DNA of 64,000 nt from Ephydatia muelleri (GCA_013339895.1 JABACO010000001.1:7322040-7386039); one strand, 5' to 3'; shown: positions 22,610 through 35,347, counted from the first letter of the stretch. Notes: a model not told the origin generated them from the sequence alone. Program-made: numbers and translations.

Positions 22610-23826
22610 GTCGCTGCGATTAATTGAAACGACAGATCTCTTCCTTAAGAAATATTGCCGCCGTCCTTGCGACAAAATTTCCTGTGACACCGGCTAGCAG
22701 AGGAAAGAATTGGTACGATAGGCTGATCAAGTATTCGGCAGCCCCAGACAGGAATCGTGGACGCCCAACGAATGCTGCACAGAGGCAGGATATGTGAAAC
22801 TTCGTCAGCCATGCATGGTTGCGGTGAGGCTGAAGTCTCTTTCTGCTGTTAAAACAATTCTGCCGTCGCATGTTGAGGGAGGTTCGGATGCGCCCAGATC
22901 TAGATTGAGCGACTCTCAAGACATGTTTAGGCATCTCGCGGTCACCAAGACGATCCTAATTTTGAGCAAACAGACTCACGGGACAATTGCGCTTCAAGTG
23001 ACCCGTCCATCCATACCTCCAGCTTCCTCTCAGTTCTTAAGAGTCTGCTGTCACTACTTTGTGCTATCCAATTGGTGCATACTGAATCAGGGATGACGTT
23101 GGTTAAAGATGCTGTCCAGGGAACGTGCAGCCTGTATTCTGCTCTGTGCTGGTGGCGAATTGTGAAAAGCTTGGATTGTTGGGCCTATTAGAAATCAAGA
23201 TGAGGCTTAAAGGATTACCGGTGCTGGTGGTAAAGAACAACTCGGACGTGCCTTTTAGCACCAGATGTTTGGTTGTATAGCGGTCAAATAGTGATTGCAG
23301 GTGGCAAAGTATAGCACTATAGGCAACTCTTTCGCGAGGTAAGGGAGGTAGGGTACCTAATTGATTTGAGTTTCAGAGACTGTTGAGATTTCTGCATTAT
23401 GTCAAATGTGTTTGTTCCAGCTTCCTTGTTTAGCAAATTCGTGGTTCAAAAGATATTATAGCCGTTAAGTACTTTGTGAATGACTATATATTTACTGAGA
23501 TCAATAAACTAACATGCATGTCGTTGAACAGTTGCACTGGTTTTGATAAACTACCTAGTACTACACATGGGATAGTCTCCGCGAAAGGGCATGTTTTGTT
23601 CAAGATTTCAAATTTTGTTGTTGTTGATATTGAGGAAGTCTGAAACATATTGCTTCCTGTGCACTGAGAATGGAGTTGGGTACTGAATTATTTTTGACTA
23701 GCCATACATTTCAATGTAAGCATTACATTTCTACTGGAATTTTATAATGTATGCGCTAGGTCCAAAATATGTCTATAATCATTAATGAGCAGCGTTCTGC
23801 TTTTATAGGTTTTCAAAATGTTTCAG
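22610..23826. other. Intergenic region upstream of the kelch gene
   Basis: No supportable gene. 23569-23760 is the second copy of the dispersed repeat at 6407-6610. A possible upstream exon of the kelch gene could lie here but was not identified. Confidence 0.4.
23569..23760. mobile_element. Dispersed repeat, second copy
   Basis: Starts TGGGATAGTCTCCGCGAAA, then shares TTCAAGATTTCAAATTTTGT, GCCATACATTTCAATGTAAG and GGAATTTTATAATGTATGCG with 6407-6610, same strand. Confidence 0.6.
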
Positions 23827-25091
23827 TTTTGAGAAATGCTCTGAAGTACCTGTACGAGGAGGCAGATGGGGTTATGGTGGTCTTGTGGAGGTACAAGGAG
23901 AAGTCCAGTGGGGAGGATTTGGAGGAGTGTACAGACATGACGATGTAAAGAGCTGTTGGGAGAGAGTGGCTGAAGATTGTGAGGGTGGGGCAACACTAGC
24001 CACGTATGGAGATAAACTAGTGGCTGTTGGCAGCGAGAAAGGTGGTACAGATGGCAGAAAGAGGATGAGGGTATGGGAAAATGGAAAATGGGAAAACATG
24101 CCCAAAATGTTGATAGGTTGCAGGTTTCCTTGTGTGGTTAGTGTAAGTAATGATTGTCTGGTAGTGATGGGAGGAGAAGGCGACCATAACTGGAGTCGGT
24201 TAAAGGATGTCCAGATATTTGATGGAAAGACGCAGACCTGGAGCATTGGACCATCACTTCCACAAGCTTGTGTGGCCATGTCAGCAGTGGTTCATGACAG
24301 AAAAATTATTGTGATGGGAGGAGGAGGAATGGGCCGGTCAGTTTGGTGTGTGGACATAAGTGACATGGTGAGTTATCTGTATGCACTACAACTAGAACTT
24401 CATTAATGGATTGAAGCTAAACACAATATGCACACAGCACAATTTTGAGTCACTAACACATTTGTAAATGATGTATAGGTTAACATACAGTTTTAGTTGA
24501 GATAAACTGATAACCTGACAACGGTGATATTGCTGGATGCAGTCCCATGTATAAAAAGCTGCTCATGCTGGTTGGTTCTTGCTGTGCACTAACCACATGC
24601 TGTTCATAAGCATAGCTAAGCTGCTGCACACATGTATGCATCATGCAGCAATAATGAGACATTTGAACAGACCCTTATTTTGCACAGATTTCTACTCAAG
24701 CCAGAATTGGTTTGCGATGTGCTTGGAAAAGGCTACCAGATGTTCCATACTATCGCTCAACAGTATGTGTAATTGACAATGTCATTCTTTCCATTGGAGG
24801 CAAAGAGGAGGAGAGTGGAAGTATTACTGTCTCTACCATATGTGCTTTACGCAGAATTCAGCACAAGTGGCAACCTGTTGGAGACATCCCATTTAAGTGC
24901 CATTATGTAAACACTCTATCATTGTTGCATCCACAGCAAAGGTTATTGGTGATTGATGGCAGCAAGAAAAACGCCATCTTTGTCAAAGTTGATGGTAAGG
25001 AGACATGCTTGAAAGTACTCACGTGTAAAAAGGAAACTATCATGCAGGTCTGGCAAAATTGCTGAATCCACAGGAAGTACTAGAAAGGTAA
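23827..25091 (+). CDS. Kelch-repeat protein (5' end not located)
   Basis: Exons 23827-24367, 24688-24994 and 25048-25091 join in frame to about 297 residues with GT-AG borders, ending LAKLLNPQEVLER-stop. Kelch blades are visible through repeated hydrophobic strands with Gly-Gly: LVAVGSEKGG, CLVVMGGEGDHN followed by VQIFDGKTQTW, IIVMGGGGMG, and VILSIGGKEEE followed by HKWQPVGDIP. About four to five blades are seen, so the propeller may lack one blade that an upstream exon would supply. Exon 1 starts with a partial codon, so at least one upstream exon must exist. Kelch propellers bind protein partners; nothing here identifies which. It sits alone on the plus strand next to the rearranged block. 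Confidence 0.75.
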
Positions 25092-26040
25092 TACATTTAC
25101 ATGTCAGAACAAGCTGATTTTCAATAATACGGGTATAAGAAGTAGTGGTGCTTTGCATTAGCAAAGGTGTACCAATCGAGGCACCTTTTAAAATTAAGTT
25201 CAATACTAAATTAATTAGTAGGCATGCTAATATTAAATAAATTGTACTGGCTCAGTAATGCAAAGAAATTACTACCTGAAATTAAATTGTAATCATGACC
25301 AATTAAGAATTAAGGTTAACGAAATGTTAAAATTTAAAATTCTAAATACTTTGTTATAGGTCCTTGGATAAGTTGAGCACAAACTAAGTGCCCCCTCCCG
25401 CCCAGCCATGGGGGTATGTGGGAGCGTTGCAAGCTCCCCCATCGTACATGTATACATGCATTTGATAGCCGCAACACTGGTACTGTTTCCAAGAAGGATC
25501 AGAAACAGACTGATATTTACCAAGGAAAATGATATCACTCTCAATTTTCCTGTCGTCAGTACAAATGCAAAGAGGCAGCAGTGATTACAGGTCATTTGCT
25601 GCAGCCTTTGCTACCTCGACTCCTTATTTTGTGGATTGAATCCAGCACATGCAGGTGCAGTGCACACAAAGAATGTTCCCGGACCATCTTATGGAATGAC
25701 TACAGAAAGAAGTCATTGGTGTTGTATATGCTGTGCGTTTGTAACCATTGTGTCCTTATTACAAGTTGATGTGTTCAGTGATGTACGCTGTATATAATGA
25801 CAAACGCAACGTTGCGACATGAAGTGCTTTGTATGCAAATGGCTGGAAACTAAAATGATTTCGCCGGGCTGCCTTCAATAAAGATAAAGTAAATATGAAT
25901 TATGGCGGCTATCACGGTTTGTTTGTTTACTGTTTTTCTATTCACAGACCCCATTTAGTAAGATCAAATTCTTAAATACTTTAAACATAGCTTTTGAATA
26001 TTCAGTTTCAAAATTGATGCAATGCCACCACAAATCACTG

Positions 26041-26586
26041 AATGGACCTTTTCGTTTAAGGGCGCAAGGAATGCAATTAGTGCTGATTGCACGTGATCAG
26101 GAGTACATTCTTCGCGCGTTTGGCTAAGGTGTGCGTGTATTGTTGGCTTAGTTGGCTTCAAACTCTTTGAGATTTGAGGTAAGAATGATGAATGCAGTAT
26201 GGAGGACCTCTCCAGGTACATGCAGTGATCATGCTTCGCATTCTCGTTCAAAGTTTCTGAAGGATGGCGTCTAGTGAATGCATTAGCGAAAAACCCAGTA
26301 CTTCGGTTGAACTAACACAAGACGATATACTCGGAGAATCACTAAATGATGGCAATCTAAAAGTGCGCACTTTCACACCTACGCAGGCAAATGGATAGGA
26401 TGGTAGATTCCAGGAAGCAATAGTGCTCGTCTTCTCACATAAAAAAAAATACGATAGTGTATTCGTCACAAGCTACCACTGTACCAAGGAATTGAAAAAC
26501 GCATTCGGTCGGATGTAACGTCACTTCTAATTATGACGTCACTTTGATCCGCAAACATTCCAGGGCCTTAAACGAAAAGGTCCATT
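26041..26586. mobile_element. 546-bp element with 21-bp inverted ends, carrying an N-terminal coding exon
   Basis: AATGGACCTTTTCGTTTAAG at 26041 is repeated inverted at 26566-26586. It is absent from the sister copies of this block. Inside (from ATG at 26263, +) lies an open stretch with LTQDDILGESLNDGNL, then a stop, described separately. Confidence 0.7.
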
Positions 26587-26920
26587 TTATGCATGTAAGA
26601 CTTCATCTTGACTTCATCTTGCAATCCAAAAGCTGTTATTATGTCCGCCATTCAACAGCAGTTCATCATTACCAACAATTATGCTAGATTTTGCAAAACC
26701 AGAGTTCATGGATTTAGAACACGTAGATCGGCTCCTAAATAAAGTTAAAAGATCTTGTGCTCACTGTCTGTTGCTTCTGAATCAGAACACGCTGCCACTT
26801 GAGAGAATGACAAGGGAACAGATGAAGCCTAGATTGTGGTATAGTCACAGAGCAGGCAGAATTACTGCATACAAGCAGCACACTCATCTCCCGGCAGTAA
26901 TAACATATTGTCATTTTTAA
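26263..26920 (+). pseudogene. Fragments of a SAP/YqaJ-type transposon-associated gene
   Basis: The ATG at 26263 gives MASSECISEKPSTSVELTQD and continues ILGESLN, resembling the start of invertebrate repeat proteins that carry SAP, SWIM-type and YqaJ nuclease domains. It ends at a stop after about 46 codons. A second piece at 26681-26900 reads TREQMKPRLWYSHRAGRIT, which is like the opening motif of a YqaJ-type exonuclease domain (Trp..Arg.GRIT). Most of both domains is missing. Family assignment rests on these short motifs only. Confidence 0.4.
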
Positions 26921-28740
26921 ATTAACTAACACACTTAACTCTTTATAGTTTTGATTGCCACATGTTCCACACTGCTTCCAGGTTGTGTGAGTATTCCTTT
27001 ATATACCTTTCCGAATGCCCCTGTGCATTTACACCATTGTACAATGTGACAGGCAATAGTACACATGAATTTATACCTTCTCCAATTGAATCTTTGTCAT
27101 GTGGAACATAACACAATAGATTACATAAAAAAGAAGCACAATGCATATCTTCACATACTGTTTGCTCACACTCGTGTTGACAGCAGCCTGTATTGTATTT
27201 GTCCAATGACAAACAAAAGTATAGATCAGCCAGCACTTTAGATTTAGAGGCACTTCCATAATAATTAAATTCAGCAACACAGATCGGTGATATGAATTGA
27301 AATATTTGCAATATACACCATAAATATGTATTAAACGTTCCCATCTTAAATCAATTATTGTAACCACATTACGCATGCTGATACGTTTCCTTTGATTAGA
27401 CCTCATAAACAGCATGTGCATAACCCACACAAACTGAGTATACAATGAAACAATTTTACATGCACAATATGAGATAATGCATGTAATCGCCAAGAGCAAA
27501 GATAATTCTTTGTTGTTGTATACAGAACTGCAGCGACAGTAAAAGTGTGATACAGAAAGACATTTCACGGAACGGTTTTGAATATTATGCCTATTTATAC
27601 ATAATATCGACAATGATTCTATTTTAATTTTCAGATATCTCTTCAAGCAATGACATAAAAAACTTCTTCACTGAAATTGCCTTGATGACAAGTTTGCACC
27701 ATCAAAACAATTTTACGTGCACAATCGATATATTTTTTCACCAAAAGCAAGGATATTTCTTTGTTGCTTTAAGCAGCACTGCAGTGACTAATTGTGATAC
27801 AGAAGACCATTTCACAGAAATATGGACAATGATTTGAGAAATAATTTTCAAATATCTCTTCAAACAATGACATAAGAATTCAACACTGAAGAGTGCCTTG
27901 ATGGCAATTTTTCACCATCAAAATATTGTAGGGAGTGTGTTTTTGATTCACCTAATGGTACTGATATCCATATAGAATGATAGTCTGAAATCCTACCTTG
28001 TAGTATATCAAAATCTACTATCAGTAAAGTGCCTGACATCTTTCCTGTGGTGTAAGTACATATGTTTCAAAATCCATGTGTACAAGTTATTTAGGAAAGA
28101 CTTGTCAACATTCATCTGATTTTCAATGCGAGCATTATAATCACCATCATTTATGGTAAACATATTTTTATCTGTTGGTGCAGTGTATAATATGCACTGC
28201 TCTGCACATGTAACATATAAATATGACGTATACGTAATATAGGAGATTTTGAGCTTGTATTTATGACTGACTATTATAAAGCATCAACCCATGCTGCACT
28301 GCCCATGAAATGGTGCCACCATGATCGAATCAGTAATGAAAAAACGATTGCTGCCGAGTTTCAAATGCAAAATTGAGGTGTTCTACAGTACATGCGTTCA
28401 TTTGACTTCAAGTGTATGGTGTGATCTGTTGGGAAGTGTTCAGCTTATGTGCCACCCCATACCCTGGTGTGGATAACCATCTGGTTCAATAGTCCAGAGA
28501 ATTGCCCATGCTTTTCCCAACTCCTTACAGAGATGAATGCTTTGTTGGACATTACATATTATGTTTGACTGATGTTTAATTTTATCATGAAGTTTGAAAC
28601 GATTTATAATACCAGTATTACACTTATTAAAACGAACATCATGATGCAATACAACACACTAATAATTCATACAATACATATTTGATATTTTTAATAAATA
28701 ATAAATTACATACATACATACATACTGAGACACACTAGCT

Positions 28741-29217
28741 ATGAAAGTTACAATGAGGAACTATCCCCCTCCTGAAGGGAACATCCACATCGTAAGAGGA
28801 GGGCTCGGGCATTGGCTCACACAAGAGGTGGCCGTACAGGCTGCAGACAACCTTGGACTTGGGGGAGTTGGTCCTTGTGGCAAGGGATGATGCGAGCTGT
28901 GAAAAAGCTTGCACCGCTTCGCTGCCCCAAGCTCCATATGACTCGGCCACAAGGGGAATACACGTCCACCCCAACTCGGAACACTTGGCATCATTGGCAG
29001 AGTGCTTCCTTAGCTCAGCGGCAACCGCTGCTGACCCTGCTGTGCGACCCGCTTCAGAGATAAAGGTAGGGTTAAGCGGAGACACCACAGTAAGGTCAAA
29101 GGCAGCAGGCTTGCCACAGAGCCAATTGGAAGCTAGGATGTCAGCAGGGCGTGTGTTCCGAAGCTCATGTCCTAGTCCACTACCAGCCTCTGCCTTGGCG
29201 CTGATGCAGGCATTATA
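28741..29217 (-). pseudogene. Non-LTR retrotransposon (LINE) C-terminal ORF fragment
   Basis: The minus-strand reading has RPADILASNWLCGKPAAFDL, then TVVSPLN, a CSELGWTCIPLVAESYGAWG stretch and a C-terminal arginine-rich end. This series (private-domain start, D-[LV]-TVV-P, GxxFxPLVxExxGGW) is the familiar tail of reverse-transcriptase ORFs in invertebrate LINEs. The 3' side (plus-strand low end, 28700-28725) is a CATA repeat, a typical LINE tail. It is 5'-truncated. The insertion interrupts the inverted block; the sister copy at about 54100 is uninterrupted. Confidence 0.75.
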
Positions 29218-30167
29218 AACGTTTTATTTTATTGGTAATAATAATCACTAAATACACTTATAACATTCACAAAATGCACTGTAATACTACACACAAAACT
29301 AGCCTAAAAGCAAGACTTATTTCAGAAACAACACAAACACAATTAAATTTTAAAAACGCTCACACATACATGTATGTCTTTTAGAAGTCATGTGCTACAA
29401 ACAGGAGTATAATTGTCAAGAAGTGGTCTAATGTAACACACGGGATAGTATGAAAACACTGGAAGTCTAGCACCTCTGAAGGGCCTAGGTGTAATAGATG
29501 AGTAAAGTGGGTTTCAGCAAATCTGATGAGATGAATTCCAAGATCACATATGGAAGATATGGGATGTACATGTAGAAGTATATTACCCAATGAGAAGAAG
29601 CACTGGTATTAACATGACCAAAAGAAATAACATTGCACTTGTGAAAATTACGCTGCCAAGTTTGAGACCATTGGCTGAATTGAGACAATGTGGCTACAGA
29701 AAATGGTGAAATTGAGTGAGAACAGTGAGGAAAGTAGAGCCAAGTGTTGTCTTCAAATATTTTTGTCAAAACATAAAGTTTGGAGTTGATATAAGAATGT
29801 AGTTAGACAAAACTTCTACAATGACAACACAGTTCTTTAGATTCATAACAGGGTTGGACAGCATCCTTGCATTCCAGAACAAATTGTTTACAACATGAAT
29901 TGTCCTTGTGATCGCACTGTTTCTTTTAGGCACAAAACTTGAATGTGCTTAGGTAAACGGAACATTATAGAAGACATGAAACGAGTAACATTAGGGACAA
30001 ACAACACAATGCATTCAGTCAAAAGCAATACAGATAGTCTTTCAGAACCTATCCACAGTATGACAGGATGTTCGTAGCATGTCTGAATGCACTGAGATGT
30101 TACAAATCATATTATTATGCCTTTTCTTGCATAGTAAAAGACTTCAGGACAATGCAACGGAACTGTT

Positions 30168-30449
30168 TCAGCAATGCAAATATTTGCCTTTGATTGATTG
30201 GGACAGCATCTCTTGTTGGATATTCGATAAGGCATCAACTAAGGTTTGCCAAGATGGCATAGTATTTTTCATCCAATATTTTAGCATTTCAACAATTTGA
30301 CGGCTACAATTCTTGAAATCATGGGAGATGTCTTGAAGGGTATGGTCTGGAACCTTTAACTCTAGACCAAGTAAACACCACGAATTTGAAACATCCCAAA
30401 GCTCTCGCTGCAATATCTTTAGACTAAGCTCCATCTTGGTGGGGGTCAT
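30168..30449 (-). CDS. Death-domain exon (minus strand, inverted block)
   Basis: A single open exon of about 93 residues (MTPTKMELSLKILQRELWDV..) with six amphipathic helices typical of the Death fold. It includes LLGLELKVPDHTLQDISHDF in helices 2-3 and PSWQTLVDALSNIQQ in helices 5-6. Death domains mediate homotypic assembly in innate signalling. Copies at 41038-41330 (frameshifted) and 52905-53144 (+, early stop) are orthologous pieces of the other duplicates. This is the only intact one. The gene it belongs to is not visible, since the block is inverted away from the ROCO gene. Confidence 0.75.
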   Translation of the reverse strand: MTPTKMELSLKILQRELWDVSNSWCLLGLELKVPDHTLQDISHDFKNCSRQIVEMLKYWMKNTMPSWQTLVDALSNIQQEMLSQSIKGKYLHC

Positions 30450-30558
30450 GTTAGTATATGATTTTAATGAATAGTAAACAACTAATCATAAAGCCACAAA
30501 TATTCCATAAATGAGCTCCAAGGACGTGTTGAGATTAATCATACCCCACATGCTCGCT

Positions 30559-32469
30559 AGTTGATGCAGGTGTAGCACCGGAAGATGATTGGTTTGTGGT
30601 AGAAGATACCCAGGCACTCATGAATGCTATTGGGAGAACCATTAAAAGTGACCACCATGTAGCTGCATCTGTAGTCGATGAATTGAGCACTGACATTACG
30701 GAAGAGAGAGCAAATCCCTGTAATGATGAAACAGACAGAGACCCTCCTGTTGCTGATAATGTCACCGATATGGCTCTCATGGGTGGAATTGTTTCATTAG
30801 AAAAAGAACTGATCAATCACATAAATAATTCAACTGGTAAGGTTGATTGGAAAAAAAAATGCAAATTTTCACTAATGCACCCTTGTTACATGTAGGCATA
30901 ACAAAACGGTTTGGCAAGAAATTAATCCATTTCATTGACAGCGGTGGCCAAATGCAATATCATGACATTCTCCCCTTGTTTGTTCAAAACATAAATGTTG
31001 CTATTTTTGTTCTAAATTTATCTGAGGAACTATCACATTACCCTACAGTTGAGTATTTTGAATCAGATAAACAGATTGGTAAATCAAATAAATCAAGTTT
31101 GTCTCATGAGCAGATTCTTCAATACTTGCTTAGAGCTGTTTGTTCACGACACCCCACCCCTCACATATTCACTGTGGGGACCCATCGTGATGCTGAGCAT
31201 GTTCGGTCAGAATCCCATGATAAGAAAAACCTGAGACTCTTGGAATTACTACAGCCTGTGAAGGATTTTGTTATCTATAAAGGACAAATGTTTACAAAAA
31301 CAATATTTCCTGTGAATGCAAAGACACCCGAAGATGAGGACAAATGTGTAGCTCAGGAGTTAAGGAGGAAAATCATATCATTGTCGTCCACACAATCGCA
31401 AAAGTTGCCATATGCATGGTTTGGACTGGAGATTCTTCTAAAGCAGTCATCTGACAATGGTATTCTGAGCCTAGAGAAGTGCAAAATGTGTGCCAAAAGG
31501 TTGTATATAGAAGGAGATTCATTTTGGATTGCCTTTAATCACCTAGTTCAGCAGAGTGTGTTATTATACTATGAAGATGTACTTCCTCAAACAGTGTTAT
31601 GCAATCCACAGGTTGTCCTCACCAAAGTAACAGAGCTAGTGCATTATCAACAGAAACTTAAGAATAATCCAGACAGGACATCAGCTGTTGAGGGTGAGTT
31701 GATAAAGTTCAGAGATTGTGGAATTTTAACAGTTAACACCTTAAGACAGTTTCCCAATAATTACAAAGAGGATCTCTTCACCCCAAAGGATCTGTTGAAT
31801 TTGTTGATTAGTCGAGGTGCTGTCTCCAAGATAAGTGATAAGGAGTATGTTATGCCTGCCCTGATGCCTCATCTTGATGACTTGAAAGTACCCAAGTGCC
31901 ACCAGGATATCACCCCCTTAATAATCAGTCCCTTCATTGGCTGTATTCCCAGTGGTCTATTTTGTCGTCTTATGGCTCATCTTCTCTCGACAAGTAATAA
32001 ATTAAATTGGAAAGTATGCATGGTACGTAACCAACCAAAACATTTGTACCGCAACAGTGTTTCGTTTGTGCAACACAGTGCCAGAGAAATAGTGACTTTA
32101 GTTGACATGTTCTCCTATATTGAAGTGCGCGTTGAATGTAAGGATTCAGTTGAGAACTGCAAAGAAATAAAAGAGTGCATCTTAAGTGGAATCGAGAGTG
32201 CTTGTAATGCACTCCAGTACGATGATGTTCATTTTGAAGAAGCCTTTCTATGTACAGGAGCAGAATGCGCACTAGATCCTCCTCACCATGCTGTGGTAGC
32301 ATCATATCAAAGAGACCCTAATCAAGAGATCATATATGAATGGACATGCACACTTATAAATTATCAAAGGGGACCCTTGAGTAAGCACCAGCTAAAGTGG
32401 TTTCAAACTGAGCAAGCAGCTCAGGCTTATCCGCCAGTTGAAGGTAACCTTAATGCCTCTGATGTGTAA
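30559..32469 (+). CDS. ROCO-like protein: partial Roc GTPase plus COR domain (copy I, intact 3' part)
   Basis: Exon ~30559-30836 (acidic linker ending LINHINNSTG) splices in frame to 30896-32469, giving a 525-codon exon ending DV-stop. A G3-like DSGGQMQYHDILPLF and a VGTHRD (G4 region) mark the C-terminal half of a Roc GTPase. Then come LPYAWFGLEILLK and FWIAFNHLVQQSVLLYYEDV, with NPQVVLTKVTEL, which is a COR domain with winged-helix character. No P-loop exon was found: the upstream side ends at the inverted block, so the G1 motif is probably lost or moved. Roc-COR proteins are large regulatory GTPases; sponge genomes have many, often with Death domains. Without G1 nucleotide binding is doubtful. 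Confidence 0.75.
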
Positions 32470-33595
32470 CCAATTATTTGGAACGATGCACCAGTACTGA
32501 TATTTACAAATAGACCTAAGGTATGATACTACACTTCTTAAATGCAATTCCAATAGTTTAGCTGTATTAACCAATTAATGCCGGAATATTTTTTGTTTAA
32601 CAAAAGTAGTATTGTCCAAAATCAACTAAATGAGGCCCCAGAGGAATGTTTCGTAGCAGGAAGGGGGTTTCAACAATTTGAAGTGAAGCCGTGAAATTGG
32701 TATAATGTTTCAAAGGGTCTGGAAGAATTCTTTGGTAAAGGTAAACACATCTTTGACACAGAAGTGCATCTCTCGGTGTTAATTGGTTAATAGGTATGCA
32801 TGAATAAATAAATGGAATATGCTGCCATCAAGCTTAAACATGGTTCTGTCTACCAGTAGCTGTAAGAGAAGCCAGTGTGCTGCAGGTCTCTATAGTTGAA
32901 CTTACAGAACTTGAAGTAGTGACATATTTGGCACATAAGAATCATTGTGGTTACAGTAATGTCATACCTAATCGACTAGCATTGCAAAAAATATGCACAT
33001 ACATATGCTGCAAGTTGTGTGGGGGTATATAGGTAGAAAGATTGCATACATTCATTTCCATGGTTAACATTTGCTAATAATGTTGAGTGATATAAGGTGG
33101 CTGCTGCCATTACGTATATTAGTATAGGTTGCAACAACTGTAGAACATCGTACACTAAGTAATTAGGAGCAAGATTGCAAGCATGCTTAAAATATAAATA
33201 TTATAGTTGTTACAGTTGAACAGATTCTAAATTTAAGTGTGATTATTATAGTCAAATCAGAACTACTTCTGTTATGTAAAATGCAAGCTATGGCTATTAT
33301 ATAATAATAAAAATAATTAATGTTTCTAAACGTTTGGAATTCACCTTGAAAAGAACAGCAAGTTATGTTTAGAAATGCTTCAATACAGCTGATCATTTCA
33401 GTGCCATGACATTTCAGCGATTTTTAAGCATTCACATACATAGATATTAGCCAGATGTATTGAGCCTGTAATGAGTAATGAGAGGAATCTAGCAAGACTT
33501 ATCGTACTAGATTTTTGTGCCAGTTTAACTTCAGGTGTTTATGGAATGTGGTGACTGCTGTGTGCTAATAATACTATTCCTATATTGACATATAG

Positions 33596-33907
33596 CTACA
33601 TTCAGTTCATCTGCTGGTGTCAAAACACAAGTAGAATCGAGCACACTGCAAGAAGATCTTGCTGAACTTTCTGGAGATGATTGGTATATTCTTGGTATCC
33701 AGTTAGATGTACCTCCAGATATTCTGGATGATATTTGTGACAAGTTCCATGCCTGCAAGCACCAAAAACAGGAGATGCAAAAATATTGGACATCGCATTT
33801 AACTGGAACACCAGCAGATTGGAAGGCATTGGTAGATGCCTTGTCTTTAATAGGATATGCCAACCTGTCAAATACAATTGAAAGAAAGTACTTGGGGAAT
33901 ACTGAAG
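33596..33907 (+). CDS. Death-domain exon downstream of the ROCO gene (copy I, intact)
   Basis: Open exon with acceptor ATAG before 33596 and donor GTAAAC after 33907. It reads LQEDLAELSGDDWYILGIQL, then VPPDILDDICDKF, KYWTSHL, and DWKALVDALSLIGYANLSNT: a canonical Death domain with the W in helix 5. It lies 1.1 kb 3' of the ROCO stop codon, so it belongs to a separate or alternatively ended transcript. The copy II counterpart (40243-40545) is disrupted. Confidence 0.7.
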
Positions 33908-34795
33908 GTAAACATTTCTCTAGCACAACTATTGCGAAGGTTACAGTTACTTTTGACTGATTGAACGCCAAGTGCATTTATACATGCATTCTCACTCTAC
34001 CATAAATATCTGTTCAGTGAATGTTGATTATTAAAATTGATTTGTATACCATAGTACATGTACTTACATACAATTCAGTGCAAAATACTGGCATGCATGT
34101 TACCATGTAGATCCTTTAGTAATCTAAACGTTTCAACCCATGTGAGAGTGTATGCACATCTTGTGTGTCCATTATTATAGTAGGTTGTAATAACCCATAT
34201 GCATTGTGAACTAGAAAATTAAAGGCCGGAGGAGTGAACTGGCATTTTAAACATAATTTACTACACTGATTTGGGTTACGCATTCCTGCATGTTTGGGAT
34301 TACCGGAGTGATGCATTAGTGAATTCATCTGAATAATGGAAAGTTGTAGTTACTGTAACAGAATGTCACATGTACTACAGTATGGTATCAAATGTAGCAT
34401 TTTCATGCATCACCAAGCATACTTACATTGTGCATGTAAAATCTATAATGGTGTATACATGTATACATGCATACATGAACTCGCATGCAAGGTATCCAAA
34501 GAGTTTAGATTAGCTTTCAATGTCATTATTTTAAGTGGCCCCTTGCTAACAACCTTGCTTGAATTAATCACAACTGAATGGAATAAAACAGCACTCATGT
34601 ATGGCATATTGAGATGTTGGTTTGAATTAATGAACATTTTTTCAACTACATTTGTATTTGTTACGGAAAATCAATAACCCAGTACACATGCAGCTGTTGG
34701 ATAAAAGTTGCAGTGGGTGATAATGTGTGATTTATAGCTCATGCTAGTGCTGGAATACCTTAAAAACATAATTATTATACATGTAACGTGAACTA

Positions 34796-35347
34796 AATGT
34801 GTTTTGTATCATAAAATAACAAAAATAATAACATCATTAGGTAAAAGTACTACACTATATACGTCGTAAACATGTATGAATAATAACTACCAATATTTAT
34901 ATCAAATCAAAAGAAAAAGAACAAAGAAAATAAATAAATAAATAAATAAAAATTAATTGAATAAAGTCACTCCTGCATGTATGGAAGTCCTGCTCCGTCT
35001 TCTATCTCCATCCTTCACCTCCATTTCACCCGACTCCCACGAATGCACAAATTTGTAGCACGAAGGATAGCAAACATCAGCCTTGCCCGCACATAACCAA
35101 TCACTTCACTGTTTGATTTATGCCAAGTTGCAGCAATTTTTTCTGATAGGAGGCGCATGAATGCCTTGCCTTCAACACCCAGTGCCCCATCTGCAGTCAC
35201 AACAAACGGTGTATACGAAGCATGTACACAACCAGCTGCTTGTGAGTATTTCTGTTTCTTAAAGTGCTCGATAGAAGAAAGCACCGCATTTACATCCTGT
35301 TGTACATAGGAGCTGGCATCTGAGTCGACTACTAATGTGTTTTGTAT
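34796..35347 (-). mobile_element. 5'-truncated LINE insertion with 14-bp target-site duplication
   Basis: AATGTGTTTTGTAT occurs at 34796-34809 and again at 35334-35347, flanking 524 bp that copy II lacks (uninterrupted site near 40950-40965). On the minus strand 35284-35015 reads CVHASYTPFVVTADGALGVE, then AFMRLLSEKIA and VIGYVRARLMFAILRATNLC: the conserved C-terminal end of LINE reverse-transcriptase ORFs (E-HxTFTPLV..TTGGMG type). An AAATA repeat near 34932-34955 is probably part of the tail region. Confidence 0.88.

Larger units (their letters stand above)
25370..30470 (-). repeat. Inverted copy of the segment between Death-domain exon and PLAC8 promoter
   Basis: On the minus strand this block matches 41030-43165 (copy II) and 52890-55440 (copy III) of the tandem duplication. 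Examples are 25375-25720 with 42900-43165, 27440-28450 with 42130-42800, 29230-30060 with 53260-54100, and 30160-30450 with the Death-domain exon at 52905-53144. It is longer than its partners because of later insertions (26041-26586, 26640-26920, 28741-29217). In copy I the equivalent region is missing from its normal place (junction near 35405), so this looks like that piece, inverted and moved to the other side of the ROCO gene. Confidence 0.85.

Noticed and set aside
23827-25091. The kelch gene as a RAG2-like partner of the RAG1-type relic
   Set aside because: It lies 20 kb away, separated by unrelated sequence, and has generic kelch blades with no PHD finger seen. Kelch genes are common, so proximity alone is not evidence.
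28741-29217. Plus-strand ORFs over the LINE fragment as genes
   Set aside because: The minus strand gives the recognisable RT C-terminal pattern; plus-strand frames are shadows.
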